From the NCBI GenBank assembly GCA_029960065.1, contig JASCOF010000003.1, forward strand, positions 496,001 through 560,000: a stretch of DNA of 64,000 nucleotides, in the 5' to 3' direction. Shown piece by piece: positions 10,822 through 19,456 of the stretch. The stretch comes from Flavobacteriaceae bacterium PS02336. GTDB taxonomy: Bacteria; Bacteroidota; Bacteroidia; Flavobacteriales; Flavobacteriaceae. The notes below the pieces were generated by a model. The model ran no database searches. It was not told the DNA's origin and saw nothing but the letters and a program-made list of their open reading frames with translations. How positions within the stretch are numbered: position 1 is the stretch's first letter; every line of letters begins with the position of its first letter. The position numbers were made by a program, and so were the translations under genes.

Positions 10822-10870
10822 AAATGACTAGTCGTAAATAATCTAAAAAGATTATTAAGGCTGGTCATTT
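10822..10870 (+). terminator. Nested hairpin after katG
   Basis: AAATGACTAG (10822-10831) pairs with CTGGTCATTT (10861-10870, one G-T pair), and an inner stem AATAATCT/AGATTATT lies at 10837-10856. A T-rich stretch follows. The next ~50 bp is low-complexity sequence built from TTTTTAATTATCAATTAACAA-like words. It probably terminates katG and may serve the convergent hydrolase gene. Confidence 0.6.
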
Positions 10871-10924
10871 TAATTTTTAATTTTTAATTATCAATTAACA
10901 ATTATCAATTTTTAATTCTAATTA

Positions 10925-11905
10925 TCAAGCTGTAGCAGTCTCTTTAAAAGGTAAGGAATTAAAAAATTCATAAGCTCTTTTTTCAGCATACGAATAGGTA
11001 GAATTTCGTAAAGGAAAAGCACAATGTCCGCCATACTTTGGAGTTTCCAGATAAACGTAGGCGCTGTCTTGCGCTATGGCTCTTGGATAACATCTTTCAC
11101 CTAAAAATGGATCGTCAAGCGAATTAATAATCAGCACAGGAGTTGTAATATCTTTAAGGGAAAATTCCGGCGAAACACGATGATAATAATCTTCTCTGCT
11201 AGCAAATCCGTGAAGCGGAGCCGTAAAATATTGATCGACTTCATCAAAAGAAGTAATTTTATCAATTTGATCGCTGTTTATAAAATCAGGAAACTGAACG
11301 GCTTTGTACTTCAGTTTCTTTTTAATATCAATCGTAAAATTCTTTAAATATACTTTGTTAAAACCTTGTTTGAGTACTTCGGCACTTGTTGCAATATGTG
11401 TTGGAACAGAAATAGAAACGGCCGCTTTTATTCGGGAATCAATTTTTGTCCATCCTAAATAATTCAACAGCTGAACCCCGCCCATCGAATATCCAATCAA
11501 ATAAACTTCCTTAAATCCTTTTTGAAAAACAAACTGCACAACTTCGTTAAGATCGTCAACAGCACCGTGATGATATAATCTCGGTAAACGATTCATTTCA
11601 CCTCCGCAGGTTCGATTATTCCACGCAAAAACAGAGAAACCTTTTTCTTGAAAATATGCTGCGCAACTATTGTTATAAGTTCTGCGGGAATCTCCTTCTA
11701 AACCGTGGCATAAAATAACTGCTTTTGAAGAATCATTTAAGAGAAAGTCGATACTAATGAAATCGCCGTCGTTTAATTCCAGTTTTTCTCTTGTATACCC
11801 TGGAGCATCAAATTTCTTAATCAAGGCAGCATAAATAGTAGAAATATGCCTATTGCGATGAATAATAGAAGGGAAATTATATTCTGATTGTTCAATTATT
11901 GGCAT
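10925..11905 (-). CDS. YheT-like alpha/beta hydrolase
   Basis: 326 residues with an alpha/beta hydrolase fold of the YheT/UPF0017 (ABHD1/3-like) type. The oxyanion 'AVILCHGLEGDSRRTY' near 62-77, the nucleophile elbow GYSMGG (Ser140), the acid in 'INSLDDPFLGE' and the His in 'PKYGGHCAFP' form a full catalytic set. YheT-like enzymes are carboxylesterases of uncertain physiological substrate, acting in the cytoplasm or at the membrane. It ends against katG and is divergent from the AraC gene at 12104. Confidence 0.88.
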   Translation of the reverse strand: MPIIEQSEYNFPSIIHRNRHISTIYAALIKKFDAPGYTREKLELNDGDFISIDFLLNDSSKAVILCHGLEGDSRRTYNNSCAAYFQEKGFSVFAWNNRTCGGEMNRLPRLYHHGAVDDLNEVVQFVFQKGFKEVYLIGYSMGGVQLLNYLGWTKIDSRIKAAVSISVPTHIATSAEVLKQGFNKVYLKNFTIDIKKKLKYKAVQFPDFINSDQIDKITSFDEVDQYFTAPLHGFASREDYYHRVSPEFSLKDITTPVLIINSLDDPFLGERCYPRAIAQDSAYVYLETPKYGGHCAFPLRNSTYSYAEKRAYEFFNSLPFKETATA

Positions 11906-12103
11906 GATAAGGAAATTTTATGTGCGTATTACAAAGCTATGAAATACATTAATATGTAGTTTAAAACTGTCTTTTTTTATTTCACTTTTATGAAATTACA
12001 AAAACAACGGTATCTAAATTAATCTATTTGAATTTACCAGTATGTTAAACTATTCAATTGTTAGAAATAATTACCTTTATAATCTGCCTATAAAAATTAT
12101 CCA

Positions 12104-12934
12104 ATGACAGAAATTTTCAAAGTTTTCCGAATTACAGCATCAGAATCAGAAAAAATAATGCAGTCTGTAAACGAACCGCATTCTCATGACTTTGAAGAAC
12201 TTATTATCGGAAATAAAGGTCAGCTGGAGCACTTTATAGATTTTAACTCCAAATTAATCGATGCTCCTTTTGTCAGTTTTGTAACTCAGGGAAAAATCCA
12301 TCGCGCAAAACCGCTTATTAAAGATGGCGAATGCGATATGTGGGTTTTACGTTTTAAAAGCGAATTTATCGCCGAAACCACTTTCAGTCTCTACGCTTCT
12401 TTTCACGATAAAGCCAACATTAGTCTGCAAAGCAATCAATGTTTTGAAAAACTGGATATTCTCTGCAAAATGATTTATGATGAATATATTCAAGAATCAC
12501 CTGACCTTGCGGTTATCAGGCAGTTATTGAGTGCATTGTTTACCATTATAGAATCAGAACGACGTAAATTGAACTTGGATAATGATGAATCTAAAAAAAT
12601 CCAAAGTTCTACTTTTAAAAATTTCCTCAGATTATTAGAAGAACATTATAAGGAATCTAAAGACGTCAATTTCTACGCAGAAAAACTCTTTATGACTACT
12701 CGTAATTTAAACCTTATCTGCCAAAACATTCTACAGCAGAGTGTTTCTGAAATTATAGAAACAAGAAAATTGACAGAAGCTAAAAATCTTTTAATGACGA
12801 CTGACAAAAACGTAGCCGAAATTGGTTACGAACTCGGTTTTAATGAAAAGACCTATTTCACACATGCTTTTAAACGCAAATCGGGAATGACTCCGACTGA
12901 GTTTAGAGAAGAAATGAATAAACTGCTTTCTTAA
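12104..12934 (+). CDS. AraC-family transcriptional regulator
   Basis: 276 residues. The N-terminal part has a cupin-like start, 'NEPHSHDFEELIIGNKGQLEHFIDF', and the C-terminal ~100 residues hold two helix-turn-helix units ending with 'VAEIGYELGFNEKTYFTHAFKRKSGMTPTEFREE'. It lies 103 bp upstream of the dioxygenase-esterase pair on the same strand and may regulate them. The 198-bp spacer on its other side (11906-12103) is AT-rich; I see no convincing operator there. Confidence 0.9.
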   Translation: MTEIFKVFRITASESEKIMQSVNEPHSHDFEELIIGNKGQLEHFIDFNSKLIDAPFVSFVTQGKIHRAKPLIKDGECDMWVLRFKSEFIAETTFSLYASFHDKANISLQSNQCFEKLDILCKMIYDEYIQESPDLAVIRQLLSALFTIIESERRKLNLDNDESKKIQSSTFKNFLRLLEEHYKESKDVNFYAEKLFMTTRNLNLICQNILQQSVSEIIETRKLTEAKNLLMTTDKNVAEIGYELGFNEKTYFTHAFKRKSGMTPTEFREEMNKLLS

Positions 12935-13037
12935 AAACACAACCATTCTTCCGAATATCGTTACCGTCTTCGTTATAATTAGTTTGAACTTTGTATCTGC
13001 AAAAAAGACATTTCTAAAAAACGAAGTACAATATAAA

Positions 13038-13928
13038 ATGAATCGAAAAGATTTTCTAAAAACTATGGCAATTTTACCACTTGGCGCTGCGGCAATGAAA
13101 TTAAACGCTCTTAAAACTGTTTCAGATTCTTTCGCCGCTACAGAAAGAATGCCGGTGCTTTTTCTTGGACACGGCAACCCGATGAATGCTCTTGCTGATA
13201 ATAATTTCACGCAGGGTTTTCAAAATATAGCAAAAACACTTCCAAAGCCTAAAGCAATTCTTTGTATTTCGGCACATTGGGAAACCAAAGGAACTTTTGT
13301 AACAGCAATGGAAAAACCAGAAACTATTCATGATTTCGGCGGTTTTCCGCAGGCACTTTTTGACGTTCAATATCCTGCACCGGGAAGTCCAGAACTGGCT
13401 TTAGAAACCCAAAAATTGATTACCTCAACCACTGTTGGATTGAGCGATGACTGGGGTTTGGATCACGGATGCTGGACTGTCGTAAAATTTCTATATCCAA
13501 ATGCTGATATTCCGATTATACAAATGAGCATTGACTACACCAAACCTGCTTCTTATCATTATGAATTAGGAAAAGAACTAGCTGCTTTAAGACGTAAAGG
13601 TGTTCTTATTGTAGGAAGCGGGAACTCTGTTCATAATTTACGATTGGCAGCTTGGGATAAAATGATGGTTCCAGGTTATGCTTTTGAATGGGCTCATATT
13701 GCTAATGAAAAAATGAAAACGATGATTCTCGAAAATGATCATCAGTCTTTGATAAATTTTGACAAACAAGGAAAAGAGTTTCAATTGGCTGTGCCAACTC
13801 CGGAACACTATATGCCGTTATTATACACTTTATCACTCAGAGAAAAAGATGAAAAAGCAACTATTTTTAACGATGCAATTTTAGCGGGATCACTCAATAT
13901 GATGTCGGTTAAAATCGATAAAGCATGA
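13038..13928 (+). CDS. LigB-type extradiol dioxygenase (4,5-DOPA dioxygenase-like) with N-terminal signal
   Basis: 296 residues. I use the ATG at 13038 because it opens a Tat-like leader (MNRKDFLKTMAILPLGAAAMKL); an upstream in-frame Met at 12984 has no support. The body matches the YgiD/LigB subunit B family: 'PVLFLGHGNPMNAL', 'AILCISAHWETKG', 'TIHDFGGFP', 'GLDHGCWTVVKFLYP' and 'VPTPEHYMPLLY' carry the His residues that bind the metal. Family members cleave DOPA or similar catechols, or have unknown substrates. The leader has RK rather than RR, so export is plausible but unproven; most family members are cytoplasmic. Its stop overlaps the next start (ATGA at 13925). Confidence 0.88.
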   Translation: MNRKDFLKTMAILPLGAAAMKLNALKTVSDSFAATERMPVLFLGHGNPMNALADNNFTQGFQNIAKTLPKPKAILCISAHWETKGTFVTAMEKPETIHDFGGFPQALFDVQYPAPGSPELALETQKLITSTTVGLSDDWGLDHGCWTVVKFLYPNADIPIIQMSIDYTKPASYHYELGKELAALRRKGVLIVGSGNSVHNLRLAAWDKMMVPGYAFEWAHIANEKMKTMILENDHQSLINFDKQGKEFQLAVPTPEHYMPLLYTLSLREKDEKATIFNDAILAGSLNMMSVKIDKA

Positions 13929-14665
13929 GTGTAAACAAATCGTTTTGGATTTCTTTCGGAATCCTTATTTCCATTTCAATCTTTAGTTTTAATACAATGA
14001 ATTCAGATATTAAAAATACGAAACTGCACTATTTAATTAGACAGCCCAAAATTAAAACAGAAAATCCGCCTTTATTAATTCTACTGCACGGTGTCGGCGG
14101 GAACGAACAGAATCTTTTTTCGTTTGCTCCTAATCTGCCCGAAAACTTTGTTGTGGTTTCAGCCCGAGGACCTTTGACTTTTGGAGCTAATAGTTTTGCT
14201 TGGTTTCAGGTTGATTTTTCTTCGGGGAAACCACAGATAAACGAACAACAGGCCGAAAATGCAAGAAAAATGCTTATCGACTTTATCGAAGATTTGAAAT
14301 CTGAAATCACTTTCGATTCTAAAAAAGTTTATTTAATGGGATTCAGTCAAGGCGGTATTATGAGTTACAGCGCTGCGCTTACTGCTCCAGAAAAAGTAAA
14401 CGGAATTGCGGTATTGAGCGGCAGATTACTTCCAGAAATTAAACCTTTTATGGCCGATGAAAAACGCTTGAAAAACCTTAAAATTTTTATTTCGCACGGA
14501 AAACAAGATGCCGTTTTAAATCATCAATATGCAATAGATGCCTTAGAATTTCTTAAATCTAAAAATCTAAATCCAGAATTTCATTCTTATGACGAAGGAC
14601 ATACTGTAAACCAGCAGATGTTTACTGATGTTAACCATTGGCTTACAGCAAATATCACAAAGTAA
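13925..14665 (+). CDS. Phospholipase/carboxylesterase-type alpha/beta hydrolase
   Basis: 246 residues with an N-terminal hydrophobic segment (about 8-22) that may be a signal anchor or uncleaved signal. The catalytic set is clear: 'ILLHGVGGNEQNLF', GFSQGG nucleophile elbow (about residue 140), the acid in 'SHGKQDAVLNH', and the His in 'DEGHTVNQQ'. It belongs to the YpfH/carboxylesterase (Abhydrolase_2) group, which hydrolyses short acyl esters. It overlaps the dioxygenase gene by 4 bp (ATGA), a strong sign of translational coupling. The convergent histidine kinase gene ends only 6 bp away. Confidence 0.87.
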   Translation: MSVNKSFWISFGILISISIFSFNTMNSDIKNTKLHYLIRQPKIKTENPPLLILLHGVGGNEQNLFSFAPNLPENFVVVSARGPLTFGANSFAWFQVDFSSGKPQINEQQAENARKMLIDFIEDLKSEITFDSKKVYLMGFSQGGIMSYSAALTAPEKVNGIAVLSGRLLPEIKPFMADEKRLKNLKIFISHGKQDAVLNHQYAIDALEFLKSKNLNPEFHSYDEGHTVNQQMFTDVNHWLTANITK

Positions 14666-14671
14666 AAAACT

Positions 14672-16036
14672 TTACAGAAATGGCAGAGTGATCGTAAATA
14701 TTGTTCCTTTTCCAACGATAGAACAAACATCAATTGAGCCGTTGTGCAGATTTACAATTTGTTTTACAATTGATAATCCAATTCCATAACCTTTTTCATG
14801 GTCTTTATTTTTTCCTCTGTAAAACAAATTGTAGATATTTTCCAGATCTGTTTCCGAAATTCCAATTCCCTCATCTGAAAAGGTTAAAATAATTTGATCC
14901 GAAGAAGCATTTATTTCTACTTGACAAGAGTGATTTTCAGAATATTTGCAGGCATTTTCCATGATATTCGAAAAAGCAATTTGAAGCAGATATGGATTTC
15001 CAACATAATTATAAATACTTGAATCAGTATCGTTTGGATTGTTGTAGCTTATTCCAATCTTGTATTTAACCTCTTTTTTGTTAATGAGATTAAGTTTGGC
15101 ATCTACCAAAACCTCATCAATTCTGGTTGGCGCCATTTTTATTTGAGAAACATCATAATTAGCCCTCGCAAAATCTAAAAGTGCTGTTGAAAGTTCTGAT
15201 ACATGATTGGCTTCTTCTAATGCATTGTCTAATGATTTTTTATAATCATCAATCGTCTGATTTAATTCTTTTCCCAATTCGATTTCAGCAATTAAAATAG
15301 AAAGCGGCGTTCGAAATTCATGTGAAATTGTGGTGACAAAATTTCGATGATTGTTAAAGGATTTTTCTAATCTGTTAAAAGTCGTATTAAAAGTCTGTGT
15401 AAGTTCGTAAAGCTCGTCTTTGGCTTTTGGCACAACGATTCTTTTGTTCAAATTGTGTTCAGATATATCCCTTATTTGAAAAATAATATCTTTCAAAGGT
15501 TTTAAAGTATAATACGAAAATCCAAATCCAATAATAAAAATCAGGACTATAGAAATAAAATATACATAAAGTACATTTTCTTTAAAAGCATTAATGTGGT
15601 TTAGACCTGTTACATCTATTGCTCTACCAACAATATAAAAATCCTTGTTGTCATCGCTGTACAAAATACCGCGGTATTGGTATTTTTCGTCTAACCAGTT
15701 TACTGCTTTATTTTTTTTTATGGACTGCAATATTTTTTTGCTTCCAAGCGGTGGCATATTGTCCGAAAAATAGAGATTAAAGTCGCTGTCATAAACACTG
15801 ATATCTGCTTCATTAAGTACTTTTTTATTCTTGGTATGCAGAAATTTAATTAGGTCTTTATTGATTTGGGCATCAAATATAAATTCAGCGCGCCAGATAA
15901 TTTTATAGTCCAGACGATCGAAGAATTCATCTTTTCTATTTTTTTCGGAAACAAAATAGACGCTGTAAGCAAAAACGAATAATATAAAGGCAGTTAAAAT
16001 AGCGTAAGCGAGGGCAGTTCGGGTTACTAATTTCAT
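14672..16036 (-). CDS. Sensor histidine kinase
   Basis: 454 residues: transmembrane helix 1 (about 7-30), an extracytoplasmic sensor domain (~31-153), transmembrane helix 2 (~154-176), HAMP (~177-230), HisKA with the phosphorylated His239 in ISHEFRTPLS, and HATPase with 'NIMENACKYSEN', 'SDEGIGIS' and 'GYGIGLSIVKQIV'. It overlaps the response regulator gene by 4 bp and would phosphorylate it. The sensor domain matches no motif I know. The pair is divergent from the porin-Dabb-cupin genes, its most likely target. Confidence 0.95.
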   Translation of the reverse strand: MKLVTRTALAYAILTAFILFVFAYSVYFVSEKNRKDEFFDRLDYKIIWRAEFIFDAQINKDLIKFLHTKNKKVLNEADISVYDSDFNLYFSDNMPPLGSKKILQSIKKNKAVNWLDEKYQYRGILYSDDNKDFYIVGRAIDVTGLNHINAFKENVLYVYFISIVLIFIIGFGFSYYTLKPLKDIIFQIRDISEHNLNKRIVVPKAKDELYELTQTFNTTFNRLEKSFNNHRNFVTTISHEFRTPLSILIAEIELGKELNQTIDDYKKSLDNALEEANHVSELSTALLDFARANYDVSQIKMAPTRIDEVLVDAKLNLINKKEVKYKIGISYNNPNDTDSSIYNYVGNPYLLQIAFSNIMENACKYSENHSCQVEINASSDQIILTFSDEGIGISETDLENIYNLFYRGKNKDHEKGYGIGLSIVKQIVNLHNGSIDVCSIVGKGTIFTITLPFL

Positions 16037-16722
16037 ATTTTATTACTTAAAATAAACCCCATTCCTATTTTGGTATGAATTAGTTTTTGTTCAAAATCCT
16101 TGTCAATCTTCTTTCTCAAATAAGCGATGTAAACGTCTATATAATTGGTTCCAGTATCAAAATTATTTCCCCAGACATTATCGGCTATTTCATCGCGGGT
16201 AAGCAGTCTTTCAGGATGCTGCATCAAAAAATGTAGTAAATTAAATTCTTTTGGAGTCAGATTAATGGTCAAACCTTCTCTGTAAACTACTTTGGTTCGC
16301 TTATCTAAAACAAGGTCATTATAAATAATTTGCGAAGCTTCTTCTACTGTATGAACCGAATCATTTTTACGCTGTAATAAAGCTTTAACTCTCGCATAAA
16401 GTTCTCTAATTTCAAAAGGTTTTACCAAGTAATCATCTGCACCCGCATCAAAACCTTCAATTTTTTCATCTATGGTTCCTAAAGCTGTCAGCATAATAAT
16501 GGGAATCTTTTTTCCAGACTGGCGTATTTTTTTGCAGAAAGTTATACCGTCCATTCCTCCCAGCATAATATCGGTAATGATTAATTCAAAATCAATTTTC
16601 TCTAAAAATATAAGTCCTTCTTCTGCTTCTTCTGCAATGTAAACTTGATAACCCTGACTTTCTAATCCGCGTTTAAGCAATGCAGAAACCCGGCTGTTAT
16701 CTTCAACAATTAAGATCTTCAT
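16033..16722 (-). CDS. OmpR/PhoB-family response regulator
   Basis: 229 residues: receiver domain (1-~115) with Asp51 as phosphoacceptor in 'LIITDIMLGGMDG' and Lys in 'DYLVKPFEIREL', then a winged-helix DNA-binding domain (~128-226) ending 'YIDVYIAYLRKKIDKDFEQKLIHTKIGMGFIL'. Such regulators bind direct repeats with ~11-bp period as head-to-tail dimers. Four repeats with exactly this period lie at 16861-16904 in the spacer before the porin. The regulator gene precedes and overlaps the kinase gene. Confidence 0.96.
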   Translation of the reverse strand: MKILIVEDNSRVSALLKRGLESQGYQVYIAEEAEEGLIFLEKIDFELIITDIMLGGMDGITFCKKIRQSGKKIPIIMLTALGTIDEKIEGFDAGADDYLVKPFEIRELYARVKALLQRKNDSVHTVEEASQIIYNDLVLDKRTKVVYREGLTINLTPKEFNLLHFLMQHPERLLTRDEIADNVWGNNFDTGTNYIDVYIAYLRKKIDKDFEQKLIHTKIGMGFILSNKI

Positions 16723-16860
16723 CTATTTCCCTTCCTTTTAAAATCGATACCAAATTTACGACAATATTTTCTTTTTCTAACAGCAGTTAAGAATCGCGAT
16801 AATTCTACCAAAATGCAAAACCCATTATTTTACAAGGCTTTACATCAAAAAAAGAATCTT

Positions 16861-16904
16861 TTCTAATAACATTCTATAGCCTTTCTAATACTTTTCTAAT
16901 AACC
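16861..16904 (+). promoter_or_regulatory. Four 11-bp direct repeats, probable response-regulator binding site
   Basis: The word TTCTAATA starts at 16861, 16883 and 16894, and the variant TTCTATAG starts at 16872, so four copies stand exactly 11 bp apart, one helical turn each. The array ends 18 bp before the predicted -7 element of the porin, covering the -33 region. This layout is typical of OmpR/PhoB-type activators, and the matching regulator gene lies 139 bp away. Confidence 0.65.
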
Positions 16905-16922
16905 CAAAGTTTATCCTGAATC

Positions 16923-16959
16923 TACCTTTGTCGAGTCAAAAACAAGTAGTGATCACTAC
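16923..16959 (+). promoter_or_regulatory. Predicted porin promoter and 14-bp palindrome in its leader
   Basis: TACCTTTG at 16923-16930 fits the -7 consensus TAnnTTTG. A perfect 14-bp palindrome, GTAGTGATCACTAC, lies downstream at 16946-16959, inside the predicted leader. A repressor operator or RNA hairpin are both possible. Confidence 0.5.
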
Positions 16960-16987
16960 CAAAACAAAATGTAAATTTTAACTATAC

Positions 16988-18316
16988 ATGAAAACAAATT
17001 ATTTAAAAATTGGGTTATGTATTTCTCTGTTAGCGGGATGTATCAATTCAATTAGTGCTCAAAAAAAGAATGATTTTGGAAACCCTACACTTACAAAATA
17101 TTTAAACGACGAAAAAACAAGATCCATTTCCTTTAGCGGTTACACAGAAATTTGGGCGCGTTATGCAGAACTTAATCCTGGAAGTTTGGTAAATGGCGAA
17201 CAGGTTAACAGTATTTCTGACTTATCATTACGAAGAGTTCGTGTTAAGATGTCTTATCAGCCTACAGAAAAATTCACATTTGTGCTTCAAGGAGGTTTAA
17301 CAAACGTAAATGTGGCTTCGAAAACAACACCAGCTTTTGAGCTTTTAGATGCTTACGCCGAATATAAATTTAGTGATATAATTGCTGCCGGTGCGGGACG
17401 ATCAACTTGGAGAGGATTATCCAGATTTACAACCGGACCTTTGAATACTTTATTATATGATTTGCCTTCGTACGCAACAGGAAATGCAGGTATCTCTGAT
17501 GAAACGGTGAGAGAACTGAGTGTTTATGCAAAAGGACAAATAGGAAAACTAGATTACCGACTTGTTATTGCAGATCCGTACACGAATGTCAGCGCCGATC
17601 CGCAATATAATCTTGCTACTTTTAGCAAAACACATCCAAACAAAGATTATTCTGGTTATTTTAAATATGAGTTCTTTGATTCCGAAAACAATTCTTCTCC
17701 ATTCCATTCTGGGACTTATAATGGTAAAAAGAAAGTGCTTGCCTTAGGTGCAGGATTTGAATACATGCACAATGCGTTATGGCATTTGGATGAAACAAAA
17801 ACGACCATAAATGATGACGAAAAAAGTTTTGCTGTCGATCTTTTCTATGATACGCCAATTAACAAAGATCGCGGTACTTCTTTCAGCGCTTATGCGATGG
17901 CAATGAATAATAATTACGGACCTAATTATGTGCGTTATTCTGGCGTAAGTAATCCTGCAAGCGGTGTGAATACTAGTGTAAGCAGTTTAAATGGTGCAGG
18001 AAATAATTCACCTGTTATTGGAACTGGAAATACGTATTACTTACAGCTTGGCGGTACACTTCCCTACTTCAACAAAGACAAAAATAGTCTGCAATTACAG
18101 CCGGCGGGAAGCATAATGCTTTCTGACCTTGACGGTCTGCACGATAAAGCTTTGACTTATGATGCCGGCATTTCTTTACTTATGAACGGAATGTCATCAC
18201 GATTAACAATTGATGCTCAGAACCGTCCGATTTATACTCTGAATGATGCCAGTCAGGCAACAGTCTCTGATCGAAAATGGCAGTATGTTTTAAAATACCG
18301 AATTGACTTTAATTAA
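16988..18316 (+). CDS. Outer-membrane porin (O/P-like beta-barrel)
   Basis: 442 residues with a signal peptide (MKTNYLKIGLCISLLAGCINSISAQ). The mature part shows alternating amphipathic strands of a beta-barrel: 'SISFSGYTEIWARYAEL', 'LSLRRVRVKMSYQPTEKFTFVLQGGL', 'LDYRLVIADPY' and a terminal strand 'WQYVLKYRIDFN' ending in an aromatic/Asn pair. It resembles phosphate-selective porin O/P-type proteins; the passing solute is not known. It leads a three-gene set (porin, Dabb, cupin) and is divergent from a two-component system whose likely binding sites stand upstream. The Dabb gene starts 13 bp after its stop. Confidence 0.78.
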   Translation: MKTNYLKIGLCISLLAGCINSISAQKKNDFGNPTLTKYLNDEKTRSISFSGYTEIWARYAELNPGSLVNGEQVNSISDLSLRRVRVKMSYQPTEKFTFVLQGGLTNVNVASKTTPAFELLDAYAEYKFSDIIAAGAGRSTWRGLSRFTTGPLNTLLYDLPSYATGNAGISDETVRELSVYAKGQIGKLDYRLVIADPYTNVSADPQYNLATFSKTHPNKDYSGYFKYEFFDSENNSSPFHSGTYNGKKKVLALGAGFEYMHNALWHLDETKTTINDDEKSFAVDLFYDTPINKDRGTSFSAYAMAMNNNYGPNYVRYSGVSNPASGVNTSVSSLNGAGNNSPVIGTGNTYYLQLGGTLPYFNKDKNSLQLQPAGSIMLSDLDGLHDKALTYDAGISLLMNGMSSRLTIDAQNRPIYTLNDASQATVSDRKWQYVLKYRIDFN

Positions 18317-18329
18317 AAACTTTATTATT

Positions 18330-18749
18330 ATGAAAAGAAGAAATTTTATTATCTCATCTGCTAGTGCCGGAGCACTTGCTCTTACAGGAGAAAACGTATT
18401 AGCAAATACCATAAAGGAAACAGAAACAAAGTCTAAAAAAGTTTATTTTCATTATCTCCTTTTCTGGCTTAAACCAGAGCTTACTCCAGAACAAGTGGAA
18501 GATTTTACAAACTTTTTTGAAGGTCTTAAAAAGCTTCCTTATGCCAAAAACATTCGTTACGGAAAACCCGCAAATTCAACACCGCGACCAGTAATGGATA
18601 ATTCTTTTACCTATAATGCTTCTATGGAATTTGATTCTCTCGAAGACTTGGAAACTTACGGTAAACTTGATGCCCACTTGGCTTTAGTGGCAAAATACAA
18701 ACCATTCTTTAATAAAATGATGGTACACGATTCTGTATATATTCAATAA
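18330..18749 (+). CDS. Exported Dabb-domain (stress-responsive A/B barrel) protein
   Basis: 139 residues. The start at 18330 is chosen because it opens a Tat-like signal (MKRRNFIISSASAGALALTGENVLA, with RR and F). The mature part, 'KVYFHYLLFWLKPELTPEQVEDFTNFFEGLKKLP...RYGKPANSTPR', is the dimeric alpha/beta barrel of the Dabb family, with the closing 'LDAHLALVAKYKPFFNKMMVHDSVYI'. Dabb proteins are often small-molecule enzymes or stress proteins with unclear substrates. It lies between the porin and the cupin and probably shares their transcript. Export of a Dabb protein is uncommon but seen in Bacteroidota. Confidence 0.8.
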   Translation: MKRRNFIISSASAGALALTGENVLANTIKETETKSKKVYFHYLLFWLKPELTPEQVEDFTNFFEGLKKLPYAKNIRYGKPANSTPRPVMDNSFTYNASMEFDSLEDLETYGKLDAHLALVAKYKPFFNKMMVHDSVYIQ

Positions 18750-18783
18750 AAAAATAATTATTACTTTTAAATTTAATACCAAA

Positions 18784-19257
18784 ATGAAAAATTTACTAAG
18801 AGGACTTATCCTAACTACAGTTCTTATGGCAGCAAACAGCAATTATGCACAAGATCACAAAAAAGTTCAAGTGAAAGCTTTGGAAGAAGAGTCTGATATT
18901 CCTGCTTATCGTCTTGTAAATAAACCAGACGGTTCTTGTTACTTCGAAAAAGGTTCTATCCCATCCTTAAAACACATGAATACTGCCTCTTTTTGGTACA
19001 GCAATAAAACCGAAGAATGGGAAAAAAATGCGCATCCAGCGCCAAGAAAACAATATGTAATAACCGTAAAAGGGAAAATTAAATTTAAAGTATCAGATGG
19101 CAGTACTTTTATAATTGAACCTGGAGTTGTACTGCTTGCCGAAGATCTTAAAGGAAAAGGCCACAGCTGGGATATGGTAGACAGCGATGTTTGGGAAAGG
19201 CTTTATATTCCGATAACCGAAAATTCAGATGATCTTTTTAAAGCTGAAGATAAATAA
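18784..19257 (+). CDS. Secreted cupin-domain protein
   Basis: 157 residues with a signal peptide (MKNLLRGLILTTVLMAANSNYAQ). The mature part has cupin features: 'FWYSNKTEEWEKNAHPAPRKQYVITVKGKIKFKVSDGSTFIIEPGVVLLAEDLKGKGHSW', with His and Glu/Asp placed as in single-domain cupins that bind a metal. The enzymatic role is unknown. It is the last gene of the porin-Dabb-cupin set and is followed by a strong terminator. Confidence 0.78.
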   Translation: MKNLLRGLILTTVLMAANSNYAQDHKKVQVKALEEESDIPAYRLVNKPDGSCYFEKGSIPSLKHMNTASFWYSNKTEEWEKNAHPAPRKQYVITVKGKIKFKVSDGSTFIIEPGVVLLAEDLKGKGHSWDMVDSDVWERLYIPITENSDDLFKAEDK

Positions 19258-19308
19258 ATGAAATAGTTAAGCGACTGGCAATAAAAGATGGATTTATTGA
19301 TAGTGAAG

Positions 19309-19340
19309 AAAGTGTTTGATTCGTCAAACACTTTTTTTTT
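19309..19340 (+). terminator. Terminator after the cupin gene, TTCG loop
   Basis: An 11-bp stem, AAAGTGTTTGA (19309-19319) with TCAAACACTTT (19324-19334), is closed by a TTCG tetraloop and followed by T residues. Confidence 0.92.
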
Positions 19341-19456
19341 GACATAAAAACAACTTTTAATTAACTGTATATCAAAAAATTATTTAACTTTAACGTTCCC
19401 TCATCTAAACTCAGATTTGTAATCTGTAACAGCCTGACCATCTAAATTTTTATGTT

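Noticed and set aside
11945..11958. TACAT-TAAT-ATGTA dyad in the hydrolase/AraC divergent spacer as an operator
   Set aside because: Five-base AT-rich arms are expected by chance in this composition; not supported.
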